Positions 42,891-52,300 of a DNA stretch of 64,000 nt are shown here, piece after piece (position 1 is the stretch's first letter; each line of letters starts with the position of its first letter). Origin of the DNA: Streptomyces sp. NBC_00691. Lineage in GTDB: Bacteria > Actinomycetota > Actinomycetes > Streptomycetales > Streptomycetaceae. The notes under the pieces are model-generated. The model did not search any database. It was not told the DNA's origin and was given only the letters and a program-made list of their open reading frames with translations. The stretch is taken from the NCBI RefSeq assembly GCF_036226665.1, contig NZ_CP109007.1, positions 7,688,001-7,752,000 on the forward strand, read 5' to 3'. Position numbers and translations under genes: made by a program.

Positions 42891-44015
42891 TCAGGAGTCC
42901 GCCGAGCTGCGGTCGGTGACGGGCAGCATGTCCGCGTGCGACAGGAGCCGGTTGATGTTGCGGTCGTTGTCGAGGGCTCCCTCGACGCCGATCGCGGCAC
43001 CGTCGAGGAGGCGCGCCAGGACCGCCGCCTTCCGGGGGCCCGTGAGACCGAGGGACGCGACGGGGTCGACGTCGAGGTCGCCCGTGATGTCGATGAGGCG
43101 CACGACGATGTCGTCGCGCTGGAAGACGGTGCTGCCCCACACCGGGCTGTCCGGGTCGTCCGCCGCCGCCTCGTCCTGCTGGGCGAGCAGCTTGGCCAGG
43201 TCCGTCCCGCGGCCTTCCTTCGCCGGGTAGAACAGCGCGTGGCGTCGCAGGTCGTCGGGGGCGGGGCGGCCGGACACCACGTGGTGCACGGCCGGGAGGG
43301 CCGCCCGGGTGAAGAAGACGCGGGCCGACTCGGGGTCGGTCAGGTCACGGTCCTGCTCCAGGTACGGGTTGATGGCCTCCTCGACCGCTCGTACCTCGGG
43401 CTGGCGGGCGACGTGACGCAGGGCCGCGAGGAGGTCGCCCTCCACCTCCACGGCGCGCACGACGCGGTTGCCGTGCATGAAGAGCGAGGTGCGGCGCAGC
43501 CGGGTGTTCTCGTCGACCTGGGCCTTGGGGGACTGGTACCCGGCCAGGAGCTCCGCGACCTTGGACTCGGAGCCCGGCTTCACGGTGAAGGTGAGGGCGT
43601 GGCGTGCCACGCCGTCGCCGACGCGGGCCGCGACCTGCTCGACCGCGGGCGTCGCGCCCGGGGTCGCCTGATGACGGGGACCGGTCTCACGGACGATGCT
43701 GTAGCGCATCGACCGGGTGTCCCTGACGCAGCTGTGCATCGGCCGGACCGTCTCGACGTGCTCCTCGCTGTTCACCCAGGCGAGGAACGGCGGCGCGCTC
43801 TCCCACTCGCTGGTGATGAGCCACTGCGAGGGGTTCTCGATGGACTGGCAGAGCTGGTCACTGATGTGACCGGGAACGGAGGCGACCTGCTTCCGCATGA
43901 GTTCGTACGCGTCCAGGAACTGCTCCTGAGCTCCCTCGTACAGGTCGAGCAGCAGGATCACCCGCAACCTGGAGCCGTCGAACACAGACTGCGAGATGCG
44001 TCCCGAGGGGGCCAT
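42891..44015 (-). CDS. whiE-ORFI: WhiE ORFI-like SchA/CurD domain protein with ABM monooxygenase-like N-terminus
   Basis: 374 residues from the ATG at 44015 (GAGGTG upstream). The N-terminal 100 residues look like an antibiotic-biosynthesis monooxygenase domain (LRVILLLDLYEGAQEQFLDAY). Two further related segments of the SchA/CurD type follow (RHALTFTVKPGSESKVAELLAGY; RRHALFYPAKEGRGTDLAKLL). It is the first gene of the minus-strand pigment operon. Role in pigment formation is unproven. Confidence 0.92.
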   Translation of the reverse strand: MAPSGRISQSVFDGSRLRVILLLDLYEGAQEQFLDAYELMRKQVASVPGHISDQLCQSIENPSQWLITSEWESAPPFLAWVNSEEHVETVRPMHSCVRDTRSMRYSIVRETGPRHQATPGATPAVEQVAARVGDGVARHALTFTVKPGSESKVAELLAGYQSPKAQVDENTRLRRTSLFMHGNRVVRAVEVEGDLLAALRHVARQPEVRAVEEAINPYLEQDRDLTDPESARVFFTRAALPAVHHVVSGRPAPDDLRRHALFYPAKEGRGTDLAKLLAQQDEAAADDPDSPVWGSTVFQRDDIVVRLIDITGDLDVDPVASLGLTGPRKAAVLARLLDGAAIGVEGALDNDRNINRLLSHADMLPVTDRSSADS

Positions 44016-44248
44016 CCGGCACACCTCTTCTCTTCTCGGTGGGGGGAGGGGGACGACCTGTGTGGCCGAAACGCCGAGGCCGTCATGTGTTGATCCTTGA
44101 CAGGAGCGCCGAAAGCGCGCGAGCCCCATGAAGCGGACGAGTGAACCGCGTGTCATCCGGGTGCCCCGGGCAGGCGGACCCGTCTCCGAAGGGAAGGAAT
44201 CTGCATCCCATCCCCAACTCGCGTCGCAGGTGACGCCGGAGACGAGCA
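44016..44248. promoter_or_regulatory. Divergent whiE-type promoter region
   Basis: 233 bp separate ORFI (minus) from ORFVIII (plus). In S. coelicolor the equivalent gap holds sporulation-controlled promoters, one dependent on the late sigma factor SigF. On the plus strand TTGACA occurs at 44097-44102 without a convincing -10 at standard distance. I cannot place the starts from sequence alone. Confidence 0.5.
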
Positions 44249-45907
44249 ATGAACCGATCTGACGCGGCCGGCGAAGAGCCCGGTCACCGCACGTCCGTAC
44301 TCATCGTCGGCGGCTCGCTGGTGGGCCTGTCCACCGCACTGTTCCTGGGGCGCCTCGGAGTACCGTGCACCCTGGTCGAGCGCCACGCGGGTACCTCGAT
44401 CCACCCGCGCGGCCGCGGCAACAACGTGCGCACGATGGAGGTCTTCCGCAGTGCCGGGGTCGAGCAGCCCATCCAGGAGGCAGCCTCGGTCCTGGCCGGC
44501 AACAACGGCATCCTGCAGGCGCCGAGCCTGGTGGGCGAGACCGGCGAGTGGCTGTTCAAGGAGATCGACCCCGGCGGCGGGGTCGCCCGGTTCAGCCCCT
44601 CCGGGTGGTGCCTGTGCAGCCAGAACGACGTCGAGCCGGTGCTGCGCGAGCGCGCCGGCGAGCTGGGCGGAGACCTGCGGTTCGCGACCGAGCTGATGTC
44701 CTTCGAGCAGGACGCCGACGGGGTGACCGCCCAGGTCAAGAACCGCGACACCGGTGAGCACACCACCATCCGCGCCGACTACCTCGTCGCGGCGGACGGC
44801 CCCCGCAGCCCGGTGCGCGAGCAGCTCGGCATCGGGCAGAACGGTCCCGGCGACCTCTTCCACAACGTGAGCATCACCTTCCTCTCCCGAGACCTCGCGG
44901 ACATCGTCGGCGACCGCAAGTTCATCGTCTGCTACCTGACGAACCCGGAGGCCGACGGAGCCCTGCTGCCGGTCGACAACCAGGAGCGCTGGGTGTTCCA
45001 CGCCCCGTGGCACCCCGAACACGGCGAAACCCTGGAGGAGTTCACCGACGAGCGGTGCAGGGAACACATCCGGCGCGCCGTCGGGGTCCCCGACCTCCAC
45101 GTGGAGATCACGGGCAGGGCTCCCTGGCACGCGGCCGAGCGGATCGCCGAACGGTACGCGGACGGACGGGTGTTCCTCGTCGGCGACTCCGCCCATGAGA
45201 TGCCGCCCACCGGGGCCTTCGGCTCCAACACCGGTATCCAGGACGCCCACAACCTCGCCTGGAAGCTCGCCGCCGTCCTGGGCGGCTGGGCCGGCCCCGG
45301 CCTGCTCACCTCCTACGACGCGGAGCGCCGGCCGGTCGCCGAGACGACGAGCGCCCGGGCTTCGGCGCGATCGGTCGAACACAGCCACCCCGGGTACGCC
45401 CCCGGCCCCGGAGCCGGCGGCCCCGGGGGCAGGAAGGGCGGCATCCTCAACGTGGTGCTCGGCTACCGCTATCCGCGGGGAGCGGTCCAGGGCGCCGACC
45501 CGACGATGCCGGTGGTGTCCGACGGACTGCGGCTGACCGGCGAACCAGGAACCCGGGCACCCCACATGTGGCTGAACCGCGCCGGCACCCGGGTCTCCAC
45601 CCTCGACCTGTACGAGCGGTCCCTGGTGCTTCTGAGTGCCGCGGACGACGGCGGCTGGCACAGCGCGGCCGCCCGCGCCGGACAGGAACTGTCGGTCCCG
45701 CTCGACTCGTTCCGGATCGGCCACGGGCCCGACGCCGAGCTCTCCCCCGAGGGCGACACGGACTGGGCGGAGGTCCACGGCGTCACCCCGGACGGCGCGG
45801 TGCTGGTCCGCCCCGACGGGTTCGTGGCGTGGCGGTCCGAGGGAGCGGCGGCGGACCCCGGAGCGGCGCTCCGACAGGCCCTCGCGGCGATCCTGGACCG
45901 GGACTGA
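44249..45907 (+). CDS. whiE-ORFVIII: FAD-dependent aromatic hydroxylase (whiE ORFVIII-like)
   Basis: 552 residues. It has the dinucleotide fold LIVGGSLVGLSTALFLGRLG, the DG motif VAADGPRSPVREQLG and the GD motif VFLVGDSAHEMPPTGAFGSNTGIQDAHNLAWK with its Pro-rich loop, then a thioredoxin-like C-terminal region as in polyketide phenol hydroxylases. It should oxidise the pigment late in the pathway. Divergent orientation matches S. coelicolor whiE. A stem-loop follows the stop. Confidence 0.94.
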   Translation: MNRSDAAGEEPGHRTSVLIVGGSLVGLSTALFLGRLGVPCTLVERHAGTSIHPRGRGNNVRTMEVFRSAGVEQPIQEAASVLAGNNGILQAPSLVGETGEWLFKEIDPGGGVARFSPSGWCLCSQNDVEPVLRERAGELGGDLRFATELMSFEQDADGVTAQVKNRDTGEHTTIRADYLVAADGPRSPVREQLGIGQNGPGDLFHNVSITFLSRDLADIVGDRKFIVCYLTNPEADGALLPVDNQERWVFHAPWHPEHGETLEEFTDERCREHIRRAVGVPDLHVEITGRAPWHAAERIAERYADGRVFLVGDSAHEMPPTGAFGSNTGIQDAHNLAWKLAAVLGGWAGPGLLTSYDAERRPVAETTSARASARSVEHSHPGYAPGPGAGGPGGRKGGILNVVLGYRYPRGAVQGADPTMPVVSDGLRLTGEPGTRAPHMWLNRAGTRVSTLDLYERSLVLLSAADDGGWHSAAARAGQELSVPLDSFRIGHGPDAELSPEGDTDWAEVHGVTPDGAVLVRPDGFVAWRSEGAAADPGAALRQALAAILDRD

Positions 45908-45942
45908 CCGCTCGCTCCCTGCCCGCACGGCGGGGATGCCCC

Positions 45943-45987
45943 GGGGCCCGGTCATCGGTGGGTGAGCCACACCGACGACCGGGCCCC
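45943..45987 (+). terminator. Hairpin terminator after whiE ORFVIII-like gene
   Basis: An 11-bp outer stem (45943-45953 with 45977-45987) encloses a 6-bp inner stem (45955-45960 with 45970-45975). It lies 36 bases after the stop. Confidence 0.7.
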
Positions 45988-46134
45988 CGTGTGACCGGCG
46001 TGTCCGGGGCGGCTCCCGGCCGAGAACCGACCCGGCGTCAAGACGGCGCATGGCCACCTGGCCGCGGCGACCAACCCATTCGCGCGCAGGACGCCACTCG
46101 TTCCCGGGCACCGTACACGCCGCCGTGACCTGCG

Positions 46135-46212
46135 GTGATGATCACAGTCAAGGACGATCAAGCCCCCGACCGGGGGACATCGCGCCTGATCCTCCCGTTG
46201 CGGTGATCACCG
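46135..46212. promoter_or_regulatory. Two GTGAT-ATCAC palindromes upstream of the secreted-protein gene
   Basis: GTGATGATCAC (46135-46145) and CGGTGATCACCG (46201-46212) are perfect palindromes 66 bases apart, the nearer one 87 bases before the start codon. They may be sites for one dimeric regulator. Confidence 0.35.
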
Positions 46213-46298
46213 GCCGGGGATCTTCTCGTGCATGGAGCACAGCACAGGAGCCGCGCGGTCCAGCCGGCCAGGAAAGCTCCAGCGAAAGAGAGAGAAGC

Positions 46299-46811
46299 AT
46301 GCGTCTCGCACGTACGGGTACCCAGCTCGCCCTGGTCCTCGGCGCCCTCGCCCTGTCCGCACCCTCCTCCGTCGCGGCGCCCGCCGGTGAGGCCCGGGTC
46401 AACCCGGGGAAGGCGTCCCCCGGCAGCACCGTCACCGTGACCACCACCGCCTGCGGCAACGAGACCTACGGCAAGGGCGAGTCGGTGGCGGGCGGGAAGT
46501 TCCACCTGCTGCCCGGCGATCGGAAGGGCGTCCTGGTGGGTCGGTTCACGCTCCCGCTGGACGCCGCCTCCGGTACGGACACCGTGACCCTCAAGTGCCC
46601 GCCCCGCATCAAGCAGACCGTCACCTACCAGATCTCCGGCCGGCCGATCGGCGCCGTGGAGGCCGGCTTCGGCTGGGCCGCGGGCGCCGGTGCGGACGGG
46701 GGAGACGGCGCCGGCCCGTACGCCCTCGGCGCACTGCTCCTCGGCGGTGCCGGCGCCGGCGTCCTCATCAGGATGCGCCGTCGCGCCACCGCGGCCCGGA
46801 ACTCCGCCTGA
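46299..46811 (+). CDS. Secreted, C-terminally anchored protein paired with a class F sortase
   Basis: 170 residues from the ATG at 46299 (AGAGAGA upstream). A signal peptide (residues 1-27), an Ig-like beta-rich domain with two Cys (TTTACGNETYG, TVTLKCPPRIK), a C-terminal hydrophobic helix (GPYALGALLLGGAGAGVLI) and a basic tail (RMRRR) form a cell-wall sorting layout. No LPXTG or LAXTG sequence is visible, so either the sortase reads another motif or the helix alone is the anchor. The sortase gene follows 85 bp downstream on the same strand. Confidence 0.88.
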   Translation: MRLARTGTQLALVLGALALSAPSSVAAPAGEARVNPGKASPGSTVTVTTTACGNETYGKGESVAGGKFHLLPGDRKGVLVGRFTLPLDAASGTDTVTLKCPPRIKQTVTYQISGRPIGAVEAGFGWAAGAGADGGDGAGPYALGALLLGGAGAGVLIRMRRRATAARNSA

Positions 46812-46896
46812 GCCCACGCCCCGACGCCCCACCCGCCAGGGCCCCGGCTCCGCGAGGAGATCCGGGGCCGTGGCACGCAGCGGAGACACGATCCCC

Positions 46897-47568
46897 ATGA
46901 AGAACGGCTCGTCGCCGGCGCCCGGCGGAGCGCCGTCCCGGAGCGTCCCCTCGGTCAGGGCACTGGCCTGGACGACGCTCGTCGGCATCCTCCTGCTCGC
47001 CCACGTCCCGGACGGCGCCGGCTCGCCGCCGCCGACGCCGGCGCGGGCCTCGCCCCTGCTCGCCCGGCCCGCGGCCGGAGCCGACCGGGACCGCTCACGA
47101 CCCCGGCCGCTGCCCTCGTCCGACGCGGCGCGGATCAGGATCCCGGCCATCGGGGTCGACGTCCCCCTCGTCCCGCTGGGCCTCGACGGCTCGGGAGCGC
47201 TGCGTCCCCCGCCCGCGACGGCCCCCACCGTGGCGGGCTGGTACGCGGACGGCACCGCTCCCGGAGCCCTCGGCACGGCCGTCGTCGCGGGACACCTGGA
47301 CACCCCGCTCGGCCCCGCCGTGTTCCACCGGCTCCACACCCTCTCCCGGGGCGCCAGGATCGAGATCGACCGCGCCGACGGCCGTACGGCCCTCTTCACC
47401 GTCGACGCGGTGGAGGTCCATCCCAAGGACCGTTTCCCCGACGGCAGGGTCTACGGCAACGCGGGCCGCCCCGAGCTGCGGGTGATCACCTGCGGCGGCG
47501 ACTGGTCCGGCGACACCGGCTATCGGGCCAACACCGTGGTCTACGCGACCCTGACGGGGACGGACTAG
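46897..47568 (+). CDS. Class F sortase
   Basis: 223 residues from the ATG at 46897; an in-frame GTG at 46870 with GAGGAG upstream is equally possible. One N-terminal membrane helix and a Pro-rich linker precede the sortase barrel with catalytic His in VVAGHLDT (H133), Cys in VITCGGDW (C199) and Arg in GYRANTVV (R210). It should act outside the membrane as a transpeptidase. Class F enzymes usually lie beside a small secreted protein, as here. Confidence 0.93.
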   Translation: MKNGSSPAPGGAPSRSVPSVRALAWTTLVGILLLAHVPDGAGSPPPTPARASPLLARPAAGADRDRSRPRPLPSSDAARIRIPAIGVDVPLVPLGLDGSGALRPPPATAPTVAGWYADGTAPGALGTAVVAGHLDTPLGPAVFHRLHTLSRGARIEIDRADGRTALFTVDAVEVHPKDRFPDGRVYGNAGRPELRVITCGGDWSGDTGYRANTVVYATLTGTD

Positions 47569-47715
47569 GCCCCGACGGTCCCGCTCGCGCCCGGTGCTCG
47601 CTCCGAAGGGCTCACTGCCCGCCCGGCTCGCTCCGACCCGCCCGGAGTACGCCGAATACCCCTTCTGAACGCGCGCGGCGTGCGCGATGCGGCGGGCGGG
47701 ATCAGACTGGACAGG

Positions 47716-49344
47716 GTGAGCAGCCGGACAGAACCTGGCCCGCAGCCGCGCCCCGCGCAGAACAAGGGCGGACGGCTCCCGAATCAGACAGTGGCACTCG
47801 CGGCCATGATGTTCGCGGTGGCGATGACCTTCATCGACCAGACCATCGTCTCCATCGCCGCTCCCGACATCGTGCGCGAACTGGGACTCTCCAGCGCGGG
47901 CATGCAGTGGGTGGTCAACGCCTACCTCCTCGCCCTCGCCGCGTTCTTCGCCCTCGGCGGGCGTCTTGCCGACCTGTACGGGCCACGGCGCATCGTCGTC
48001 ATCGGCACCCTCGTCTTCGTCATCGCGTCGGTCCTCTGCGGCTGCGTCCCCTCCGGCGACTACGCCCAGCCCTGGCTCATCGCCTTCCGGGCCGTGCAGG
48101 GGTTCGGCGCGGCACTGCTCTTCCCGGCCGCGCTGGCCGTGGTCGTGGCGGTGTTCCCCGTCGAACGGCGGGGCAGGGCCCTCGCCCTGTTCTTCGGGAT
48201 CTCCGGCGCGCTGACCGCCGTCGGCCCCCTGCTCGGCGGCTGGCTCACGGCCTCGTGGACCTGGCGCGCCGTCTTCTGGGTCAACGTGCCGGTCGCGATC
48301 GTCGCCCTCGTCCTGACCGCCCTCGCGCACATCGCCGACCGCCCGCGCTCCGGAACCCTCGACATGCCCGGCGCGGTGCTCGTCGCCGCCGGCATGGGCC
48401 TCAGCGTCCTCGGCTTCCAGCAGGCGTGGTCATGGGGCTGGGGGAGCTGGGCGACCTGGCTGTGCGTCGTCGGAGGCCTCGCGATCCTGTACGTGTTCGT
48501 ACGGTACGAGCGCGGCGTCCGCCATCCGCTGATCGACCTCAGGGTCTTCGGGGACAAGGCGTTCACGGTCGACTCGGCCGTGCTGTTCTTCGCGATGCTC
48601 GCCTTCGTGCCGGTCTTCTTCTTCTCCTCCGTCTACGCCCAGGTGTCCCTCAGCGCCTCTCCCAACCAGGCGGCGCTCTTCCTGCTCTACTTCTTCGCCG
48701 GCTTCGCCCTCGCCTCCCAGTGGGGCGGCCGGATCCTCGACAAACGGGGCGCGCGTCCCGCGCTGAAAGCGGGCACGATCCTGGGGGCGGTCGGCTTCGC
48801 CCTGTGGGCCAACGAGTTGACGAACCTGTCCATGCACGACCAATGGCCCTACGCGGCCCTCGCGGGCGCGGGAATCGGCTTCATCCTGGCCCCGGCATCG
48901 ACCGACGCGGTGAACCGGGCCATCGGCACCTCGTACGGCGAGGTCACCGGCATCACCCAGACGGTCCGCAACTACGCGGCGAGCGTCGGCCTCGCGGTGT
49001 TCGGCACCCTGCTGTCCCGGGCCATGACGGAGAACGTGACGGACACCCTGCGGGCCCGTGGCATCTCACCCGCCGTCGCGGACCAGGTCGCGCGAGGCAT
49101 CACCGACTCCGTCTCGGGCCACGGCGACTCCACCCCGCCGACCGGCACAGGCCAGGTCGCCGAGGCCACCCGCGACGCGATGTCCTCGATCCAGATGGAC
49201 TTCGCCCAAGCCAACCAGTGGGTCTTCTACGGCATGGCCGTCGCCCTGGGACTCGGCTTCCTGTGCGCCGTCCGTCACCCGGGCGACCGCGCCCTTCCGA
49301 AGGAACCGGACCCGATGGAGAAGGCCCCGACCCCTCCGGAGTGA
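47716..49344 (+). CDS. DHA2-family MFS transporter
   Basis: About 542 residues from the GTG at 47716; an in-frame GTG at 47680 is also possible and neither has a strong ribosome site. Fourteen hydrophobic helices begin with AVAMTFIDQTIVSIAAPDIVRELG and QWVVNAYLLALAAFFALGGRLADLYGPRRI. A 70-residue hydrophilic stretch before the last helix and a charged tail are typical of large DHA2 proteins. Substrate unknown. It converges on the giant gene with a 40-bp gap. Confidence 0.9.
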   Translation: MSSRTEPGPQPRPAQNKGGRLPNQTVALAAMMFAVAMTFIDQTIVSIAAPDIVRELGLSSAGMQWVVNAYLLALAAFFALGGRLADLYGPRRIVVIGTLVFVIASVLCGCVPSGDYAQPWLIAFRAVQGFGAALLFPAALAVVVAVFPVERRGRALALFFGISGALTAVGPLLGGWLTASWTWRAVFWVNVPVAIVALVLTALAHIADRPRSGTLDMPGAVLVAAGMGLSVLGFQQAWSWGWGSWATWLCVVGGLAILYVFVRYERGVRHPLIDLRVFGDKAFTVDSAVLFFAMLAFVPVFFFSSVYAQVSLSASPNQAALFLLYFFAGFALASQWGGRILDKRGARPALKAGTILGAVGFALWANELTNLSMHDQWPYAALAGAGIGFILAPASTDAVNRAIGTSYGEVTGITQTVRNYAASVGLAVFGTLLSRAMTENVTDTLRARGISPAVADQVARGITDSVSGHGDSTPPTGTGQVAEATRDAMSSIQMDFAQANQWVFYGMAVALGLGFLCAVRHPGDRALPKEPDPMEKAPTPPE

Positions 49345-49384
49345 GCGGCCGCCCGAGCCGTGAGCAGGACGGGGCCTCCGCCGA

Positions 49385-52300
49385 TCAGGGCCGCATGAGG
49401 TGTGCTGCCGCCTCCTTGAGCAGTGTCTCCCCGTACCGTGCGCCTGTCTCCGGCAGCGGTACGTGAGCCGGCAGCAAGGTGATCGGCAGCCCGGTCGGCA
49501 CCACCGCCTGGAAGACCGACTGGAGCACCAGGTACTGCTCCCGTGTCGGCTGCCAGCGCGGTACCGCCGACCCGGCCGGCGGAGTCAGGCTCACCCCCAG
49601 GCGGGCCAGCCGGTGAAGCAGCGGGGCGTCCTGCACCAGATGCTCCGCGGAGGGGAGCCGGCCCACCGCGGCGAGCAGTGCCCGCCCCACCCGGCCGGTC
49701 TCGCTCTGCGGCATTCCCGCCGGGCGTTCCATGACGGCCCGCGCGAAGTCCTCGACGGAGGCCACCTGACCGAAGGACAGCTCCCGCGTCAGATAGAGCG
49801 ACCGGAGCCTGCGCCAGTCGCCGTCCAGCACATGGCGTTCCGGCCGGGTCAACCACTCGGTCACGAGCGACTCCGTGTGCAGCGAGCACACCGCCCGGTC
49901 ACCGACGCGGGCCAGCAGGAACGCCTGCCAGCCGTACGGCAGCTGGCCGGCACCGGGCGGCAGCATGGCCCCGATCCGGCAAGCGGCCAGCACCGGCGCG
50001 AGGTCCACGGCCGCGTCCTCCTGGAGCACGATCGGCCTGCCGACGTCGGAGCAGAGCCACTCCGCCACCGCGGCCGTCGCGGTCCGCCGCGCCTCCACGT
50101 GCTCCTCGCCGGACGCGTGCTCCAGCGCGCCGAGCGACCAGATCACCTTTCGTCCGGCGGAGGTCCCGGTCGGCGTCGGCTCGCCCTCGATCCCCGCCCG
50201 ATAGGCGTTCCGGTATTTGCCGAACCAGATGGGGACCAGGTCCTTGACCGGCCTCGGACGCTCGGCGAACGTCCGCAGGGACAGCTTCTTGAGCCGCTCG
50301 CACAGCCACTCCGGCAGGTCGACGACCGTACGCCGGAACCCCGGTTCCACGAGCCGGACGATGCCCCGGTCCGCGATCCGTTCCAGCCGGGCGACCTCGG
50401 CCATCATGTCGTCGCCGGGCCCGCGCACCGTGCGGCCCCTCGCGTACTGGGCCAGCAGGCCGAGCGGCGCGACGGCCACGAGCAGCGGGTTCGCGGAGTG
50501 CTTGGTGGCAGCGGCCCCCTCGCCGACCACGGTCACCCGCACGAGCTGGCCGGGCGTCAGGTTCTCGTATTCCCGTGCGACGAGAGGGTGGTGGACCAGG
50601 CTGACCTGGCAGCGGTCGCGGCGCAGCACGGTCAGCTGCCGCGCGGCGCGCAGCCTCGTGGCGAGCAGCTCGCCGGGCACGCCCGTGGTCCACGCCGCGT
50701 CCCGTGCCGGGAGCCAGCAGAGCGCCTGGCTGCGCTCGTCCCGGCAGAGCACGCCGAGGCAGTCACCGTCCGGACCGTCGACGGCGAACAACGCCTGGAC
50801 GACCGTCTCGTCGAGCCCGGTCCCCCCGGTGGGCAGTCCGCTCCGCAGGGTCCTCGTCGACCGGTCCCAGTGCAGCCGGAGCAGCCGCCGGTCCGCCACG
50901 AGCGCGGTCGCGGTCGCCGCCGTCGCCTCCGGCGGCAGCCCGGGCAGCAACGTCTCCACGTGCACCCGCACCAGCGCAGCACCGTTGTGCATCACGACGA
51001 AGCCGTTCCCGAGGTCGGCCACGGGACGGGCCAGCACCGTACCGTCCGGCCACACGCCCCCCGGCTGATGCCTGCGGGAGACCGTGACGACCGGCTCGGG
51101 CCCGTCCTCGACGGCCTCGACGGTCACGGGCAGCACGCCCAGCTGCTGCAGGACGGTGCTGCCCGTCCCGGCAGCCGCGGCCAGGTCGTCCCGCAGCCAC
51201 TGTGTGTGGAACCAGTGGTCCTTGGCGAGCGGCGCGAGCTGCACCCGGGCCCGCTGCAGCCCGGCGACCCGCAGGCCTCCGCCCGCCGCGTCCGCCGCGA
51301 GGAGGACCACGTCGCCCGCCCGTACGGAGTCCGGGGTCGCGGGGATCACGTCGTTGGCCTGGTCCAGCCAGGCGCTGCTGCCGACGGGGCACCGCTCGAT
51401 CAGCTCCCGCTCCGCGGGATAGGGGAACTCCGCCTCGCCCTCGCCGAGATGGAGGGCCCCGGCCACATCGTCCGTGCGCGTGACGGGGAGGAGGACCCGG
51501 GAGCGGCCCCTGGGCCGCAACGAGCCCCGCAACCCCGGCTGCCAGTCCTCCAGCACCAGGTGCCCGCACTCGTTCACGCCTCCGTCGACGTGTCCGTAGA
51601 GCAGGTCTCCCGGGGCGAGACGCGACCAGTCGAGGTCGGCCAGCGAGTGTCCGTCGGAGAAGCGCACCAGCTCGCCGCGGACCTCGGCGACCCGGCCCGG
51701 CGTCAGTTCCAGCCAGACGCTCCTGCCCTCTGTCCGGGCCACCGCCCAAAGCGTGCGCCGTCCGCCCGAGAGATCCTGGAAGGTCTCCTCCAGCAGCTCC
51801 GTCGCGGGGAAGCCGTGCTGACGCAGGGAGTTCGAGTCGTGCCGGAGGGTCCAGCCGGCCCCCTTCGGCGAGAAGAAGACCGGCTCGGCGACGGCGCGGG
51901 CGGTCGCCGGCAGACCACGCCGGTGGGGAGCGTCGCCGTTCGTCGGCCACGTCTGCGTCCGGGAGTCGTGATAGCGCCAGCCGCCCTTCTCGCATGCCTC
52001 CGCGATCTGCCGCGCGGGTGCGTCCTGGAACGACAGCTGTGCCCAGGCCACGCGCCTGGCGGCCACGGGCTCCGGGCCGGTGGGGACGCCGACGGGCCGG
52101 ACCAGCACGCCCTCCGTGGGCGCGTCGGCGTCGAACGCGAGGATCCCGGCACGCGGGTCGTCCATGGGGACCAGTTGGGTCTGCGCCCTCGGCAGCGCCT
52201 TGCGGATCACCCCGGCGATCTTGGGGTGTTCCGTGTGCAGCAGGGCCGCGCCCGTCCCCCGCTGGGCGGTGGCGCTGAGACCGGGGAGTCCGGCGACGGT

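Larger units (their letters stand above)
45908..46298. other. 391-bp gap with terminator and two palindromes
   Basis: It contains the ORFVIII terminator and two GTGAT/ATCAC palindromes listed separately. No frame in it looks coding. Confidence 0.5.

Noticed and set aside
44097..44102. TTGACA as -35 of the ORFVIII promoter
   Set aside because: No acceptable -10 at 16-19 bases, and spore-pigment promoters are expected to use sporulation sigma factors.
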